Position numbers and translations under genes: made by a program
Shown: positions 8,514 through 16,671 of the stretch, one piece after another
How the letters are laid out: every line of letters begins with the position of its first letter
Position numbering within the stretch: position 1 is the first letter of the stretch
Assembly: GCA_051884615.1 (NCBI GenBank)
Contig: JBJEVT010000001.1
Location: forward strand, 15,028-79,027
Reading direction: 5' to 3'
Source: UBA1724 sp051884615
GTDB taxonomy: Bacteria > Verrucomicrobiota > Lentisphaeria > Oligosphaerales > Oligosphaeraceae
Length of the DNA: 64,000 nt
Notes under the pieces: model-generated
Told to the model about the DNA's origin: nothing
Databases searched by the model: none
The model's input: only the letters and a program-made list of their open reading frames with translations

Positions 8514-9002
8514 CTACCGGCGGCGCATATTCACAGAGCGCGCCTCGTTCTGCGCCATCTGGAGGAAGGGGCACTTGGTGGGGATGTCGCAGCAGCAGCG
8601 GTAAGCCATGTTCAGGTCCACATACTTGTAGGGCATGGTGCGGCCATGGCGCTGCGCCACCTTCAGACCATAGGACTTCACGGCGCCGCAGTCCCCGGCG
8701 ATGCCATCATACTCGGGGATCAGGTTGCCGTCGGGGCCGGTCTTGGCGGTCATGATTTTCTTCCAACCGAAGTTGGGGGCGTAGTGGCACTTCACATGTT
8801 CCCGCAGCTGAGCCGTCAGCTCCGTGTTGTTCAGCCCCTGGGCCCACTCCGGAACCTCCACCTTGAAGGCTTCGTCGTAGACGTTCTTGTTGGGCTTGGG
8901 GTCCGGAGCGGGAGGCGCATTGCGGTCAGGGGTGGCCGCCCCGCGGACCTCAGGCTGCTGGGGCTTGTGAAGGAAGGAAAAAAGACGATCGAAGAAAGAC
9001 AT
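8514..9002 (-). CDS. Six-cysteine protein of unknown function
   Basis: The 162-residue protein is not recognised. Its N-terminus has an amphipathic or hydrophobic patch (MSFFDRLFSFL), then a Pro-rich linker to about residue 40. The remaining 120 residues hold all six cysteines: C72, C105, C136, C137, C138 and C144 (the CCC run followed by DIPTKC). There is no clear signal peptide or membrane helix. The cysteine cluster, with nearby His and Asp residues, could bind a metal, but no known zinc or iron-sulfur pattern matches exactly. An AAGG ribosome-binding site precedes the ATG and a strong terminator follows the gene, so it is probably a single-gene transcription unit. Confidence 0.7.
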   Translation of the reverse strand: MSFFDRLFSFLHKPQQPEVRGAATPDRNAPPAPDPKPNKNVYDEAFKVEVPEWAQGLNNTELTAQLREHVKCHYAPNFGWKKIMTAKTGPDGNLIPEYDGIAGDCGAVKSYGLKVAQRHGRTMPYKYVDLNMAYRCCCDIPTKCPFLQMAQNEARSVNMRRR

Positions 9003-9203
9003 GCTACCTTGAAAGATGGTTGCGGCGAATTATGGTTGCCCCCTAGGCCAGAGACCTCCGCAAACGCCCCCACGCCCAGGTCGCCTTGGGCGAAAGGAGC
9101 CAGGGGTGCGGATTCTGGCGCGGCGCCGGACACACCTCCCTCCAGGGAATGAGAACCAGGCACGAGGCGTCAAATATAACTCGAAACATTTTTTTTGCCA
9201 TTC

Positions 9204-10160
9204 ATGAAGGCATTCCTCACAATTCTCTGCCTCCTTCCCCTCTGGCTGAACGCCGGCCCCCTTCGCATCGCACAGATGGTGGCGCCGGGACGGGCGACGG
9301 AGCGGGGATACCCCAACGCCCTGTCCAGCCTCCTGGAAACCGTGGCCACCACCACGGGACTGGATCTGGAGACCACGCCCATGCTGGTGGATTCCTTCCG
9401 GGACCCCCGGCTGCGCCAGTGCCCCTTCCTCTATGTGAACTGGATGGACCGGGAGGACTGGGAAGCCCTGCCCCAGGAGGAGGCGGAGGCCCTGGGGCAA
9501 TTCCTGACCAGCGGTGGATTTCTCTGGTTGGACGCGGGAATCGCCGCCGAGTTCCTTCGCCAGGCGGGGACGCAGGCCGCCCAGCACCACAGCTACGGAG
9601 AATGGCAGGTGGCGCCGGATGTCCAGCACCTCCTCCAACGGGCTCTGCCCGGACACCCCTTCCTTCCCCTCTCCCGGAAAGATCCCCTCTTCCGGTGCTT
9701 CTTCCAGGGCCTCCCCGACGTCTCCCTCCTCCCCCAGGAAGTCCAAAAGTATGTCACCGAGGAGAAATGGCCCGGGGGCACCTACTCCGTCATGGGCATA
9801 CGCCTGGAGGGGCGCATGGCTGTCATGGCCACCCCCATCCTGGCCATGGGCTGGGGCAAGTCCGCCCTGGGAGGCTGGACCAATGAAATCCGCATGAAAA
9901 CCCTGGAGCAGGGGGAAACCCTGGAGGTCCTCCTCCCCCAGGCCGCCGTCCTGGGACCTGCCTTCCCCGCACGACGGGAGGACGGCTCCTTCGACAAGGT
10001 CTTCTGCCAGCAGAACGCCATCCCCGCCTGGCTCCAGGAACCCACGGGGCAGTGGAGACTCTTCCGATACCACGACTCCCAGCAAATCAACGACTTCATC
10101 CATCTCTTCTATTCCCGGCTGGGCGCAAATTTCCTCCTCGCCGCCCTCATGGGTGAATGA
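9204..10160 (+). CDS. Secreted DUF4159-like protein
   Basis: The 318-residue protein begins MKAFLTILCLLPLWLNAG, a short signal peptide. The body resembles DUF4159: FLYVNWMD, an acidic EEAEALGQFL segment and GGFLWLD near 110, in the order expected of this glutamine-amidotransferase-like fold. The longer frame would start with TTG at 9195; the ATG at 9204 is preferred because the signal peptide begins directly there. No strong ribosome-binding site is visible, but TATAAC at about 9174 could be a -10 element. DUF4159 proteins are common in gliding or PVC bacteria and usually lie near MoxR/DUF58 genes, which are absent here. The role is unknown. Confidence 0.72.
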   Translation: MKAFLTILCLLPLWLNAGPLRIAQMVAPGRATERGYPNALSSLLETVATTTGLDLETTPMLVDSFRDPRLRQCPFLYVNWMDREDWEALPQEEAEALGQFLTSGGFLWLDAGIAAEFLRQAGTQAAQHHSYGEWQVAPDVQHLLQRALPGHPFLPLSRKDPLFRCFFQGLPDVSLLPQEVQKYVTEEKWPGGTYSVMGIRLEGRMAVMATPILAMGWGKSALGGWTNEIRMKTLEQGETLEVLLPQAAVLGPAFPARREDGSFDKVFCQQNAIPAWLQEPTGQWRLFRYHDSQQINDFIHLFYSRLGANFLLAALMGE

Positions 10161-10266
10161 AAAACGGCGACAGCGCCCCTCCCGCCGCCACGGACGACAC
10201 GCTCCGCAAGTCCCTCCCGCAAGCGGGGGGGAAAGGGGGACGGAGAGGGGGGACGGGGGCGCATGA

Positions 10267-10305
10267 ATATTTACAACTACTTTATATTCAAGTAGTTATA
10301 AATAT
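10267..10305. repeat. AT-rich 16-bp inverted repeat
   Basis: ATATTTACAACTACTT and AAGTAGTTATAAATAT are inverted copies (15 of 16 match) around a 7-base spacer TATATTC. There is no adjacent T-run, so an operator or transposon-end remnant is more likely than a terminator. The half-site AAGxAGTTATAAAT recurs at 49493-49506. Confidence 0.65.
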
Positions 10306-10654
10306 CCAGAATCGTTAATATGAAGCTCTATGACATTCTACCCTACGGCGAAAAATTTCCCCAACGGATACTTGACTTTTCTGCCAATTTACCAATAATA
10401 TTAGCAGTGCCCACTCTCTGATAGAGAGGAGGTTACCATTGAACAGCTAATCAAGCCCAAAACCGCCACGGAGGTATCTGCCACACCTGATTTTCTCTTC
10501 CATCCCAATAGGAAGACAATGTTCTCATTCGATTTTTTCCTTTCGCAATGGTCCACGCTTCTTAAAAGAAGCTAACATCTTGAAATTTAAGGAGAGTCAA
10601 CATGGGAAAGATGACGAGTGAATTTCATCTCTAACGACGTGTAAGGATAAGAAG

Positions 10655-10695
10655 ACACAGGCTGAGGATTAGTAGCGCAAGAACGCAGCCTGTGT
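10655..10695 (+). promoter_or_regulatory. Leader stem-loop before lipoprotein gene
   Basis: ACACAGGCTG (10655-10664) and CAGCCTGTGT (10686-10695) are perfect inverted copies with a 21-base loop, ending 32 bases before the ATG at 10728. The stem is followed only by TTGG, so it is a weak terminator at best. It may shape the mRNA leader or be an operator. Confidence 0.4.
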
Positions 10696-10727
10696 TTGGT
10701 TCATATCAGAACAGGGAGGCAGACAAG

Positions 10728-11216
10728 ATGCATTTGAAAGCAGTGAGACACTTGTCAGTGTGGAGACTCCTATCCCTACTTCTTCTTTTGGTTTGCGTCG
10801 CGGGGTGTGGCCGCAAGAAAGGCGCGGGGGAGTCGGACGTGCCCTGGTATTTGGACGGGCAGGGGCGTCTCGTGGTGGTCACCTATCCCCTTTTGGAGAA
10901 AGGGCAGGCGTTCGCCCCGGAGCGTGTGGAATTTCTCGCCCTTGCCGATGCCCATTCCGTCTCGTACCTCCAGCATCTGGGAAACGCCTATCCTTCCTAC
11001 TACGCCATGGGGGATACTCAGGGGCAGGAATACATCCGTTTCAACCTGATTCATCTGGAAGGGGAGGGGGAGGAAGGCCTCTACCGGGTGAACGTCAGCG
11101 TAGGGCAGGTGAAGCGTTCCGTGGAGTTCCGCTACCACGGGGAAGGCTGGATTCCCGTGGCCTCTGGCGAGCGGTGGTACATGGCGGTGGTCCGGGATTG
11201 GAAGCTGGAGGAATAG
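10728..11216 (+). CDS. Putative lipoprotein of unknown function
   Basis: The 162-residue protein starts MHLKAVRHLS and has a hydrophobic stretch ending in the lipobox VAGC, so it is likely a lipoprotein anchored at a Cys near residue 27. The mature part (about 135 residues) is predicted soluble and beta-rich, with no family recognised. The ATG at 10728 is chosen over an upstream GTG at 10692 because GGGAGG lies about nine bases before it and the signal peptide then begins correctly. The gene ends four bases before the next ATG, so the two are probably co-translated and may act together in the envelope. Confidence 0.72.
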   Translation: MHLKAVRHLSVWRLLSLLLLLVCVAGCGRKKGAGESDVPWYLDGQGRLVVVTYPLLEKGQAFAPERVEFLALADAHSVSYLQHLGNAYPSYYAMGDTQGQEYIRFNLIHLEGEGEEGLYRVNVSVGQVKRSVEFRYHGEGWIPVASGERWYMAVVRDWKLEE

Positions 11217-11220
11217 AGAC

Positions 11221-12204
11221 ATGAGACAAAACACCATTTTTTCCTTTTCCCGTCTCGCCCTCCTCTCCCTCTGCCTCTTTCTGGCAAACTGCCCCGGCGC
11301 CCAGACCGAAGCCTCCCAGGAGCCCCGGGAGCTTCTGCGGAAAGCCATGACGGAGCACGGGCGATTCTCCGGCATCCTCCCCTTTGCGGACAAGGAGACC
11401 CTCCTGGAATGGAAGAGCGCCCAGGGAGAATACCGGCAGCTCTGCCTGGAGGACGGCTTCTGCCTGAAGAAACTGGTGCTGCAGGACGACCAGGGACAGG
11501 ATGTGATCACCTTCCTCCAGGACCGGGAGGGCGTCTTCGCGGGCGTGGAGGGAAAGTGGCGCCAGCTTAGCGGCGCCTACCCCCTGACCCTCTACGACCT
11601 CCTTGCCGAACCCTTCCCGGAGCGGGAATGGGAACTGGCCAAATTCTCCCTGGAGGAGATCCGGCAGGAGGGCAAGCCCCTGCTGAAAATCACCATGCGG
11701 CTCCCGGAGGACCTGGAGGCCCTCCTGGAAGAGGAAAGGCCGGAACTCCCCCTCATCGTCGGACGCGCCGCCAGAACCCTGAAAGATCCCGCCTATGCCC
11801 GGCGCCCCCTGACCCGCGTCTTCTTCCTCCAGCCCGGCTCCCTGCAAATCCTCTACCGCGCCCACTACAATGCCCACGGGAAGAAAATCTACGAGCAGCG
11901 GTGGGAGAAACAGTACAACTTCCGCCCGGTGAAGGAAAGGGACTTTCTCCGGGACGGCCCCGTCCGGGACCGGAAGTACTTCCTGAAGAACAGCACCCTT
12001 CCGGAAGTCCACGAGATGATGGCCAAACGAAAGGGCATCGTGCGGCGCAAGAAACCCGGAAATCCCCTGCGCCGCATCCTGAGGGAACAGAAAGTCCTCC
12101 TCCTTCTGGCGGCGGGCGCCCTGGGAATCTCCCTGGCCGTGATTCTGAAGCTCCACCAGGGAAAAAGGCATTCCCGCACTCCTCGGGACAAATCCACACA
12201 ATAG
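11221..12204 (+). CDS. Exported protein with C-terminal membrane helix, unknown function
   Basis: The 327-residue protein has a signal sequence (residues 1-22, hydrophobic ALLSLCLFLA) and a single hydrophobic helix near 293-312 (LLLLAAGALGISLAVIL) followed by a basic tail. The central domain (about 35-285) is rich in beta-strand-like alternating segments. It loosely recalls outer-membrane lipoprotein-sorting (LolA-like) folds, but no signature motif supports that. It begins four bases after the preceding lipoprotein gene. The periplasmic domain is probably held by the C-terminal anchor in the inner membrane. Function unknown. Confidence 0.7.
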   Translation: MRQNTIFSFSRLALLSLCLFLANCPGAQTEASQEPRELLRKAMTEHGRFSGILPFADKETLLEWKSAQGEYRQLCLEDGFCLKKLVLQDDQGQDVITFLQDREGVFAGVEGKWRQLSGAYPLTLYDLLAEPFPEREWELAKFSLEEIRQEGKPLLKITMRLPEDLEALLEEERPELPLIVGRAARTLKDPAYARRPLTRVFFLQPGSLQILYRAHYNAHGKKIYEQRWEKQYNFRPVKERDFLRDGPVRDRKYFLKNSTLPEVHEMMAKRKGIVRRKKPGNPLRRILREQKVLLLLAAGALGISLAVILKLHQGKRHSRTPRDKSTQ

Positions 12205-12539
12205 GCGACATTCCTCCTTGGCGTCGAGAAATCCGGGGGGATAAATTTCCCGTGTGCCATTGGATAAACTGTCTGCCGGGGGTTATCTTACGCCCACTTG
12301 TTTTCCTGTGCATGGCCTTTTGCGGGGCGTTCAGGCGGGGCGATGCGTCCCGGGCCTCCCCCGGATGGACGGCGCCTGTCCCGTTTCCGGAGCGCGGGGT
12401 TTTCCCGCCTTCCGGGGGCATGCCGGGGAAGGAAGGATTTTTTTCCAGCAAGGGGATTCTCCCCGTTGTCCCAGCCTGTTTTGTCGGTGCCGGGGCGCCC
12501 TCTCCCTCCAAGCCAAACCCAACCCAAGGAATTTAGGAA
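12205..12539 (+). other. Intergenic region before a membrane protein gene
   Basis: The 335 bases contain no supported gene. Near the right end AAGGAATTTAGGAA precedes the ATG at 12540. No confident promoter pair, hairpin or repeat was identified. Confidence 0.5.
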
Positions 12540-13355
12540 ATGGATCTTAAGTGGATTCTTGTGATGGTCGCCGGTTTCATCGCCGCCATGGTCGGCATGA
12601 ACAAGCAGAAGGCCGGTGCCAGCTGGGGTCAGATTCTGGCCATCATCGGTGCCATCATCGCCGTGGCGGGCGCCGCCATGAACCTGATGGGGTTCTTCCG
12701 GCAGGGCTCCCAGAGCCGGGACCGGGAAAACCGCTACATGTACCTCCAGGCCCGCATGCTGGCCGACGAGCTGAAGAAGGAGACCAGCGCCCAGAAGGTG
12801 GCGGTGATCTGCGATTCCAGCCTCTTCCTGGACGAGTGGGGTGATCCCCTGGCCAAGACGCGGGAAAGCCCGTGGATGGACGCCGTCAAGGACGCCTTCA
12901 AGGGCGCCGAGGTGATCCCCGTCTACAAGAAGTTCAAGATCAAGAAGCCCGCCAACGACCAGGCCGGCATGATGATGCCTCCTCCCATGGCCTTCGGCAT
13001 GATGTCCGGCGCGGACTTCAAGAAGATCGCCGACGAGATCAAGAAGATCAAGCCCGATGTCATCGTGAACATCCACACCTTCCCCCAGGATGGCAAGCTC
13101 CCCGCCGCCCTGCAGATGCTGAAGGGCTACAAGATCGGCTTCCTGAACTGCTGCTCCAACGACGAGCTGCGCTTCGCCTTCAAGGATGGCGGCAAGAACA
13201 TGGCGGAAGTGATTGCGGTGGTCATGACCAAGAGTGACGCCGCCTACGACGACACCATCCCCTCCAACGACAAGAAGGCTTTCGACCGTCGCTTCGTCCT
13301 GGTCACCAAGTCCGACTACGAGAGCGGCATGAAGAAGGCCAACGGCGGACGGTAA
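12540..13355 (+). CDS. Membrane-anchored protein with a binding-protein-like domain, unknown function
   Basis: The 271-residue protein has two N-terminal membrane helices (about 3-20 and 32-52) and a cytosolic or periplasmic domain (about 75-265). The domain alternates beta and alpha elements: KVAVICDSSLF, DVIVNIHTF, KIGFLNCC, AEVIAVVM and RRFVLVTK. This pattern resembles a periplasmic-binding-protein or Rossmann-like fold, though no family signature was recognised. A flexible MMMPPPMAFGMM segment lies in the middle. Codon use is strongly biased (AAG for Lys, ATC for Ile almost throughout), which in many bacteria marks high expression. A terminator follows at 13428, so it is probably monocistronic. 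Function unknown. Confidence 0.72.
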   Translation: MDLKWILVMVAGFIAAMVGMNKQKAGASWGQILAIIGAIIAVAGAAMNLMGFFRQGSQSRDRENRYMYLQARMLADELKKETSAQKVAVICDSSLFLDEWGDPLAKTRESPWMDAVKDAFKGAEVIPVYKKFKIKKPANDQAGMMMPPPMAFGMMSGADFKKIADEIKKIKPDVIVNIHTFPQDGKLPAALQMLKGYKIGFLNCCSNDELRFAFKDGGKNMAEVIAVVMTKSDAAYDDTIPSNDKKAFDRRFVLVTKSDYESGMKKANGGR

Positions 13356-13427
13356 GTCCTCCCGGGAGGGGTGCGGCGGGAGATTCTCCTCCCCCGCCCC
13401 TTCCCCTGCATCCTGCATCCACGACAC

Positions 13428-13463
13428 GGCGGTCGGCGGCATTGCCTCCCGGCCGCCTTTTTT
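13428..13463 (+). terminator. Intrinsic terminator
   Basis: GGCGGTC pairs with GGCCGCC (one G-T pair) and is followed by TTTTTT. The loop contains a smaller GGC/GCC stem. It follows the 12540-13355 gene and separates it from the YhcH-like gene. Confidence 0.7.
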
Positions 13464-13504
13464 GTGGCCCCATCTCCCCATCCCCCCATCCCCCTCCCTC
13501 CACC

Positions 13505-13957
13505 ATGATCCACGACACCCTGGAGAATTTCTCCCTCTATCTCCCCCTCCATCCCCGTTTCGCCAAGGTTGCCGAGTTCCTCCGCGCCACGGATCTGCGC
13601 GCCTTGCCCCAGGGGCGGGTGGACATTCTTCCCGGCGGGGAGATTTACGCCAATGTGCAGCGTCCCCGCAGCCGCGCCCCCGAAGCCACTCCCCTGGAGT
13701 ATCACCGGAAATACATTGACGTCCAGATTCCCCTGGAGGAAGCGGAGGTCATGGGCTGGCTTCCCCTGGCAAAGGCCCCTGCCTCCCTCGTCTACAATCC
13801 CGACACCGACGCCGCCCTGGGCACCGCCTCCCACACCAGCCGCCCCACCGTCCTTCCCGGGGAGTTCACCATCTTCTTCCCCCAGGACGCCCACGCCCCC
13901 TGCATAGGGGACGGGCGGGAGATGTCGAAGATCATCATCAAGGTGCTGGCAGACTAA
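13505..13957 (+). CDS. YhcH/YjgK/YiaL family protein
   Basis: The 150-residue protein matches the DUF386 cupin-like family: EYHRKYIDVQIPLEG-like motif (EYHRKYIDVQIPLEE), a FTIFFPQDAHAP segment with metal-binding residues, and a C-terminal KIIIKV strand. Members lie in sugar-acid and sialic-acid loci (YhcH, YiaL) or act as the EbgC beta subunit; many are thought to be sugar-binding or anomerase proteins. The start at 13505 is chosen because the family begins close to it and the upstream extension is Pro-rich and unlike protein. It is followed by coaX after 16 bases, an unusual partner. Confidence 0.8.
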   Translation: MIHDTLENFSLYLPLHPRFAKVAEFLRATDLRALPQGRVDILPGGEIYANVQRPRSRAPEATPLEYHRKYIDVQIPLEEAEVMGWLPLAKAPASLVYNPDTDAALGTASHTSRPTVLPGEFTIFFPQDAHAPCIGDGREMSKIIIKVLAD

Positions 13958-13973
13958 CCCCTCGCTCTCGGAC

Positions 13974-14714
13974 ATGACCACCCTGCTTCTCAATGTGGGA
14001 AACACCCGCGTGGCGGTGGGCGAAGGCCTTCCCGGGATGCCGGAATTCCGGGCGGAGTATTTTCCCACGGAGCAATTTCTGGCGCAATGGACGCCCCCCC
14101 GCCAGGATCCGTCTGACTGGCATGCCTGGGGAGCCTGCGTGGTGCCTCCCATCGCCCGCACCCTGGACGCCCGGTTCCCGGGCCGCTTCCATTGGATCTC
14201 CCCCGGGGATTTTCCCCAGCTGGACTGCTCCCTCTATCCTCCGGGGCGCCTGGGAGCGGACCGGCTGGCCAACCTGGCCGCCGCCCACGCCCTTGCCCCC
14301 CGCCAGGCCGTGATGGTGGTGGATTGCGGCACCGCCCTCAATTCCGTCTGCCTCTCCCCCCGGGGAAAGTTTCTGGGAGGGGTCATTCTCCCGGGCAGGG
14401 AAACCGCTCTGGCCTCCCTGGGGCGCAATACCGCCCAGCTGCCGGAGTTCGCCGTCTCCGCCGCCCACGACTTCAATCCCCTGGGGACCGATTCGGAAGC
14501 CGCCATCCGCAACGGGGTGGATCTGGGCATCCTGGGCGCCGTGGAGAAAATCGTACGCTCTACCCGGGAAAAGGAGGAAATGGCTCAATGCCGCGTCTGG
14601 TTCACGGGAGGCGACGCCCCCTTCTTCGTGGAGCATCTCCCCCGGGAGCTCCAGGTGGAACTCGCCCCCCTCCCCCTCACCCTCTACGGAATCTCCCTGG
14701 CCGCCAAACGGTAA
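13974..14714 (+). CDS. coaX: Type III pantothenate kinase
   Basis: The 246-residue protein has the acetate-kinase-like fold markers of CoaX: LLNVGNT at residues 5-11, GRLGADRLAN at 91-100 and VVDCGTALN at 115-123. The family phosphorylates pantothenate, the first step of coenzyme A synthesis, and is not feedback inhibited by CoA. The first motif is normally D-x-GNT; here the Asp is Asn (N7), a change in a residue that helps hold metal and phosphate. The second Asp (D117) and the GADR motif are intact. It may still be active, but that needs assay. The gene follows the YhcH-like gene by 16 bases. Confidence 0.85.
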   Translation: MTTLLLNVGNTRVAVGEGLPGMPEFRAEYFPTEQFLAQWTPPRQDPSDWHAWGACVVPPIARTLDARFPGRFHWISPGDFPQLDCSLYPPGRLGADRLANLAAAHALAPRQAVMVVDCGTALNSVCLSPRGKFLGGVILPGRETALASLGRNTAQLPEFAVSAAHDFNPLGTDSEAAIRNGVDLGILGAVEKIVRSTREKEEMAQCRVWFTGGDAPFFVEHLPRELQVELAPLPLTLYGISLAAKR

Positions 14715-15110
14715 CCCCCCAGGAGGCTAGATGCCCTAGGAAATCTGGGAGTTGATAAATCAGGGGGGGGCGGGCCTGGGCGGGCTTGCCGCCCAGGAAA
14801 GTTGGTCCCGGGGGAAGCCGAAGGGCTAGATGCCCTAGATGCCCTAGATGTTCTAGAGGGGCTAGAAATCCAGGCAGCAGCGGGAAGATTGCCTCCTAGA
14901 AGAACAGGCGGGCACGGGCGGGCTTCCGAAGATATAAATCAGCGGGCACCGTCGGCCGAAACGCCCCCGTCAGCCCTCTGTGTATTCTGTGTACGCCCAA
15001 AGGGCGCCGACCTGTGCTCCGTGTTGAAGCGGCAGCGCCCTTCGGGGCCGACCTGGGCAAGAACCCCGCCTATTCCGGGCGGAATTCCTGCGTTGGCGAT
15101 TCCGTGGGGT
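14715..15110 (+). repeat. Compound intergenic repeat (copy A)
   Basis: This gap is made mostly of repeat modules. There is a single CTAGATGCC-like unit at about 14727, ATAAATCAGGGG and a GC hairpin at 14755-14797 (GGGCGGGCTTGCCGCCC), then five 9-bp units at 14826-14870 (CTAGATGCC type). A second ATAAATCAG lies at 14935-14943, followed by a CTCTGTGTATTCTGTGT / CTGTGCTCCGTGTTGAAGC module at 14976-15038. Copies B (39318-39535) and C (52826-53110) share these modules on the opposite strand. No gene was found. Confidence 0.75.
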
Positions 15111-16376
15111 TTATGCCAGGCGGGGCATCTTCTCCAGGACGATGCGTTCCGCTTCCAGGTTCCAGAGGCCGTTATGGCGTTTGCAAGCCTCGTCCAGCTC
15201 GGCGAAGACGGGATCGGTCTTGCCCTTTTCCGCGAAATCGGCGATGGCCGTGAGGGGGAAGTCCTGGTGGGTGTAGATCAGTTTCTTTCCACCCTTGATG
15301 CTGGGGAGATTGAGGGTGGTCTCCCCGGCGGCGGTGAGGCCGCCCACATGGGTGATCATGATGGCGGGGTTGAGGACACCCTCGCCCATCAGCTTCAACG
15401 CCTCCCGGATGTCATCGGTGTTTCCTCCGCTGGTGCCCACGATGTGGGTGCCGGAGTAGTGGACATTGTAGAAGTTCATCTTGGCGGAGAACTTGGGGTC
15501 CATGGGGCCGGCGAAGAAGTTCATGCATCCCCCCTTGGCGAGGATGGCGTCCCCCTGCTCCACCAGAGGAGCCACGGGAGCCATCACGAAGACATCGTCG
15601 TAGCCCGCGCCCTGGGAGAGAGCCAGGAGATCCTCCGTGGCGGTGGGGGAGGAGGTGTTCTGGTAGACCAGCTTCACCCCGTGGGCGGCGGCGTCCTCCA
15701 CCGTCAGCACGGAGGCCGCCCTGTCCAGCCGGGCCTGGTCGATGTCGGTGACCACCACCAGGGAGGGGGACATGGGGCCGTGGACCAGATAGTCGATGAG
15801 TCCCAGTCCCATGGGGCCGGCGGAGGCGATGCAGGCGCATTTGCCGCCCTTCTTGACGCCCATGGTGTGCTGATAGGAGCCCGGGGTCTCCATGCGGTAC
15901 TGGGCGTGGCAGGCGCCCACCAGGCAGCTCATGGGTTCGGAGAGGGAGGCCATGAAGAAAGCCTCGCCGGTGTATTTCAGGAGGCAGTCCATTTCCATCA
16001 CGCAGGAGGGGATGCGGATGAAAGTGGAATCCCCGCCGATGGTGGGGAAGGAGTATCCGGGGGCGTCCAGGGTCCCCTTGTAGTTCAGGGCGGGCTGGAT
16101 GCCGAAGCGCTCCCCGGGCTGGAACTTGTCCTGCCACTTCTTGCCCACCTGCCGGATGATGCCGCAGAACTCGTGACCCACGATGACGGGATTGGTGGCG
16201 CAGTCATTGGGCACCCTCTTGTGGCCCGCGCCCTGTTCCGCCGCCTTGAAGGAGGACATGCAGATGGAATCGCAGACCACCTCGGCGATGATGCCGTCGT
16301 CGCCGCATTCCGGCAGCTCGAAGGATTCCAGGCGAAGGTCGTTCACGCCATACAGGCGCAGGGCAGTGGTTTTCAT
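15111..16376 (-). CDS. Zinc-type alcohol dehydrogenase, sorbose-1-phosphate-reductase-like
   Basis: The 421-residue protein belongs to the medium-chain dehydrogenases. It shows a catalytic-zinc region with C39 (DSICMSSFK), the GHE motif at 67-69, and a nucleotide-binding region at GPMGLGLIDYL. The start MKTTALRLYG and the motif GHKRVPND resemble L-sorbose-1-phosphate reductase (SorE), longer than typical alcohol dehydrogenases because of inserted segments. It probably interconverts a sugar or sugar phosphate using NAD(P)H. Upstream AGGAG is correctly spaced. A small lipoprotein gene lies 67 bases upstream on the same strand. The substrate is uncertain. Confidence 0.78.
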   Translation of the reverse strand: MKTTALRLYGVNDLRLESFELPECGDDGIIAEVVCDSICMSSFKAAEQGAGHKRVPNDCATNPVIVGHEFCGIIRQVGKKWQDKFQPGERFGIQPALNYKGTLDAPGYSFPTIGGDSTFIRIPSCVMEMDCLLKYTGEAFFMASLSEPMSCLVGACHAQYRMETPGSYQHTMGVKKGGKCACIASAGPMGLGLIDYLVHGPMSPSLVVVTDIDQARLDRAASVLTVEDAAAHGVKLVYQNTSSPTATEDLLALSQGAGYDDVFVMAPVAPLVEQGDAILAKGGCMNFFAGPMDPKFSAKMNFYNVHYSGTHIVGTSGGNTDDIREALKLMGEGVLNPAIMITHVGGLTAAGETTLNLPSIKGGKKLIYTHQDFPLTAIADFAEKGKTDPVFAELDEACKRHNGLWNLEAERIVLEKMPRLA

Positions 16377-16443
16377 GGGGGCGTATTCTCCTGAATGTGG
16401 GTGTGATGTGGGGGAGAGGGGAGTGGCGGGGGGGGAGGGGCGC

Positions 16444-16671
16444 TCAGGGCATCTCCTGGAGGGCGTCCTCCAGCTGGCGGTTGTGCTCCTCGTTGAGATT
16501 CTGGATCTTCTCCTTGCTCTTGTTGTAGGTGCGTCCCACCGTGCCGCCGTAGTCCAGCGTCTCCTTCACCCCGTCCGTGACGGGGGGCTTGCCGGAGTCG
16601 GAGTTGCCGCAGGAGGGAAGGACGCCAAGCAGGACGGCGCCCAGAAGGATGGCCATCAGGGATTTCAGCAT
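16444..16671 (-). CDS. Small lipoprotein
   Basis: The 75-residue protein begins MLKSLMAILLGAVLLGVLPSC, a signal peptide with the lipobox LPSC, followed by a hydrophilic, Lys/Glu/Asn-rich tail (KSKEKIQNLNEEHNRQ) likely to form a helix. A longer frame starts at 16758, but AAGGAG lies just before the ATG at 16671 and the signal peptide begins there. Size and tail recall small helical envelope lipoproteins, but no specific family was recognised. It precedes the dehydrogenase gene on the same strand. Confidence 0.68.
   Translation of the reverse strand: MLKSLMAILLGAVLLGVLPSCGNSDSGKPPVTDGVKETLDYGGTVGRTYNKSKEKIQNLNEEHNRQLEDALQEMP

Larger units (their letters stand above)
10161..10727 (+). other. 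AT-rich intergenic islet
   Basis: From about 10261 the composition shifts sharply to AT-rich compared with both flanks. The stretch holds an inverted repeat (10267-10305), a second one at 10557-10572 (GCTTCTT-AA-AAGAAGC), a stem ACACAGGCTG/CAGCCTGTGT (10655-10695), and a 10-codon frame at 10602-10634 (MGKMTSEFHL) with a good AAGGAG site. Two short open stretches (from ATG 10320, 33 codons; and about 10405-10575 without a start) look like degraded coding DNA. No intact gene was identified. Confidence 0.55.
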
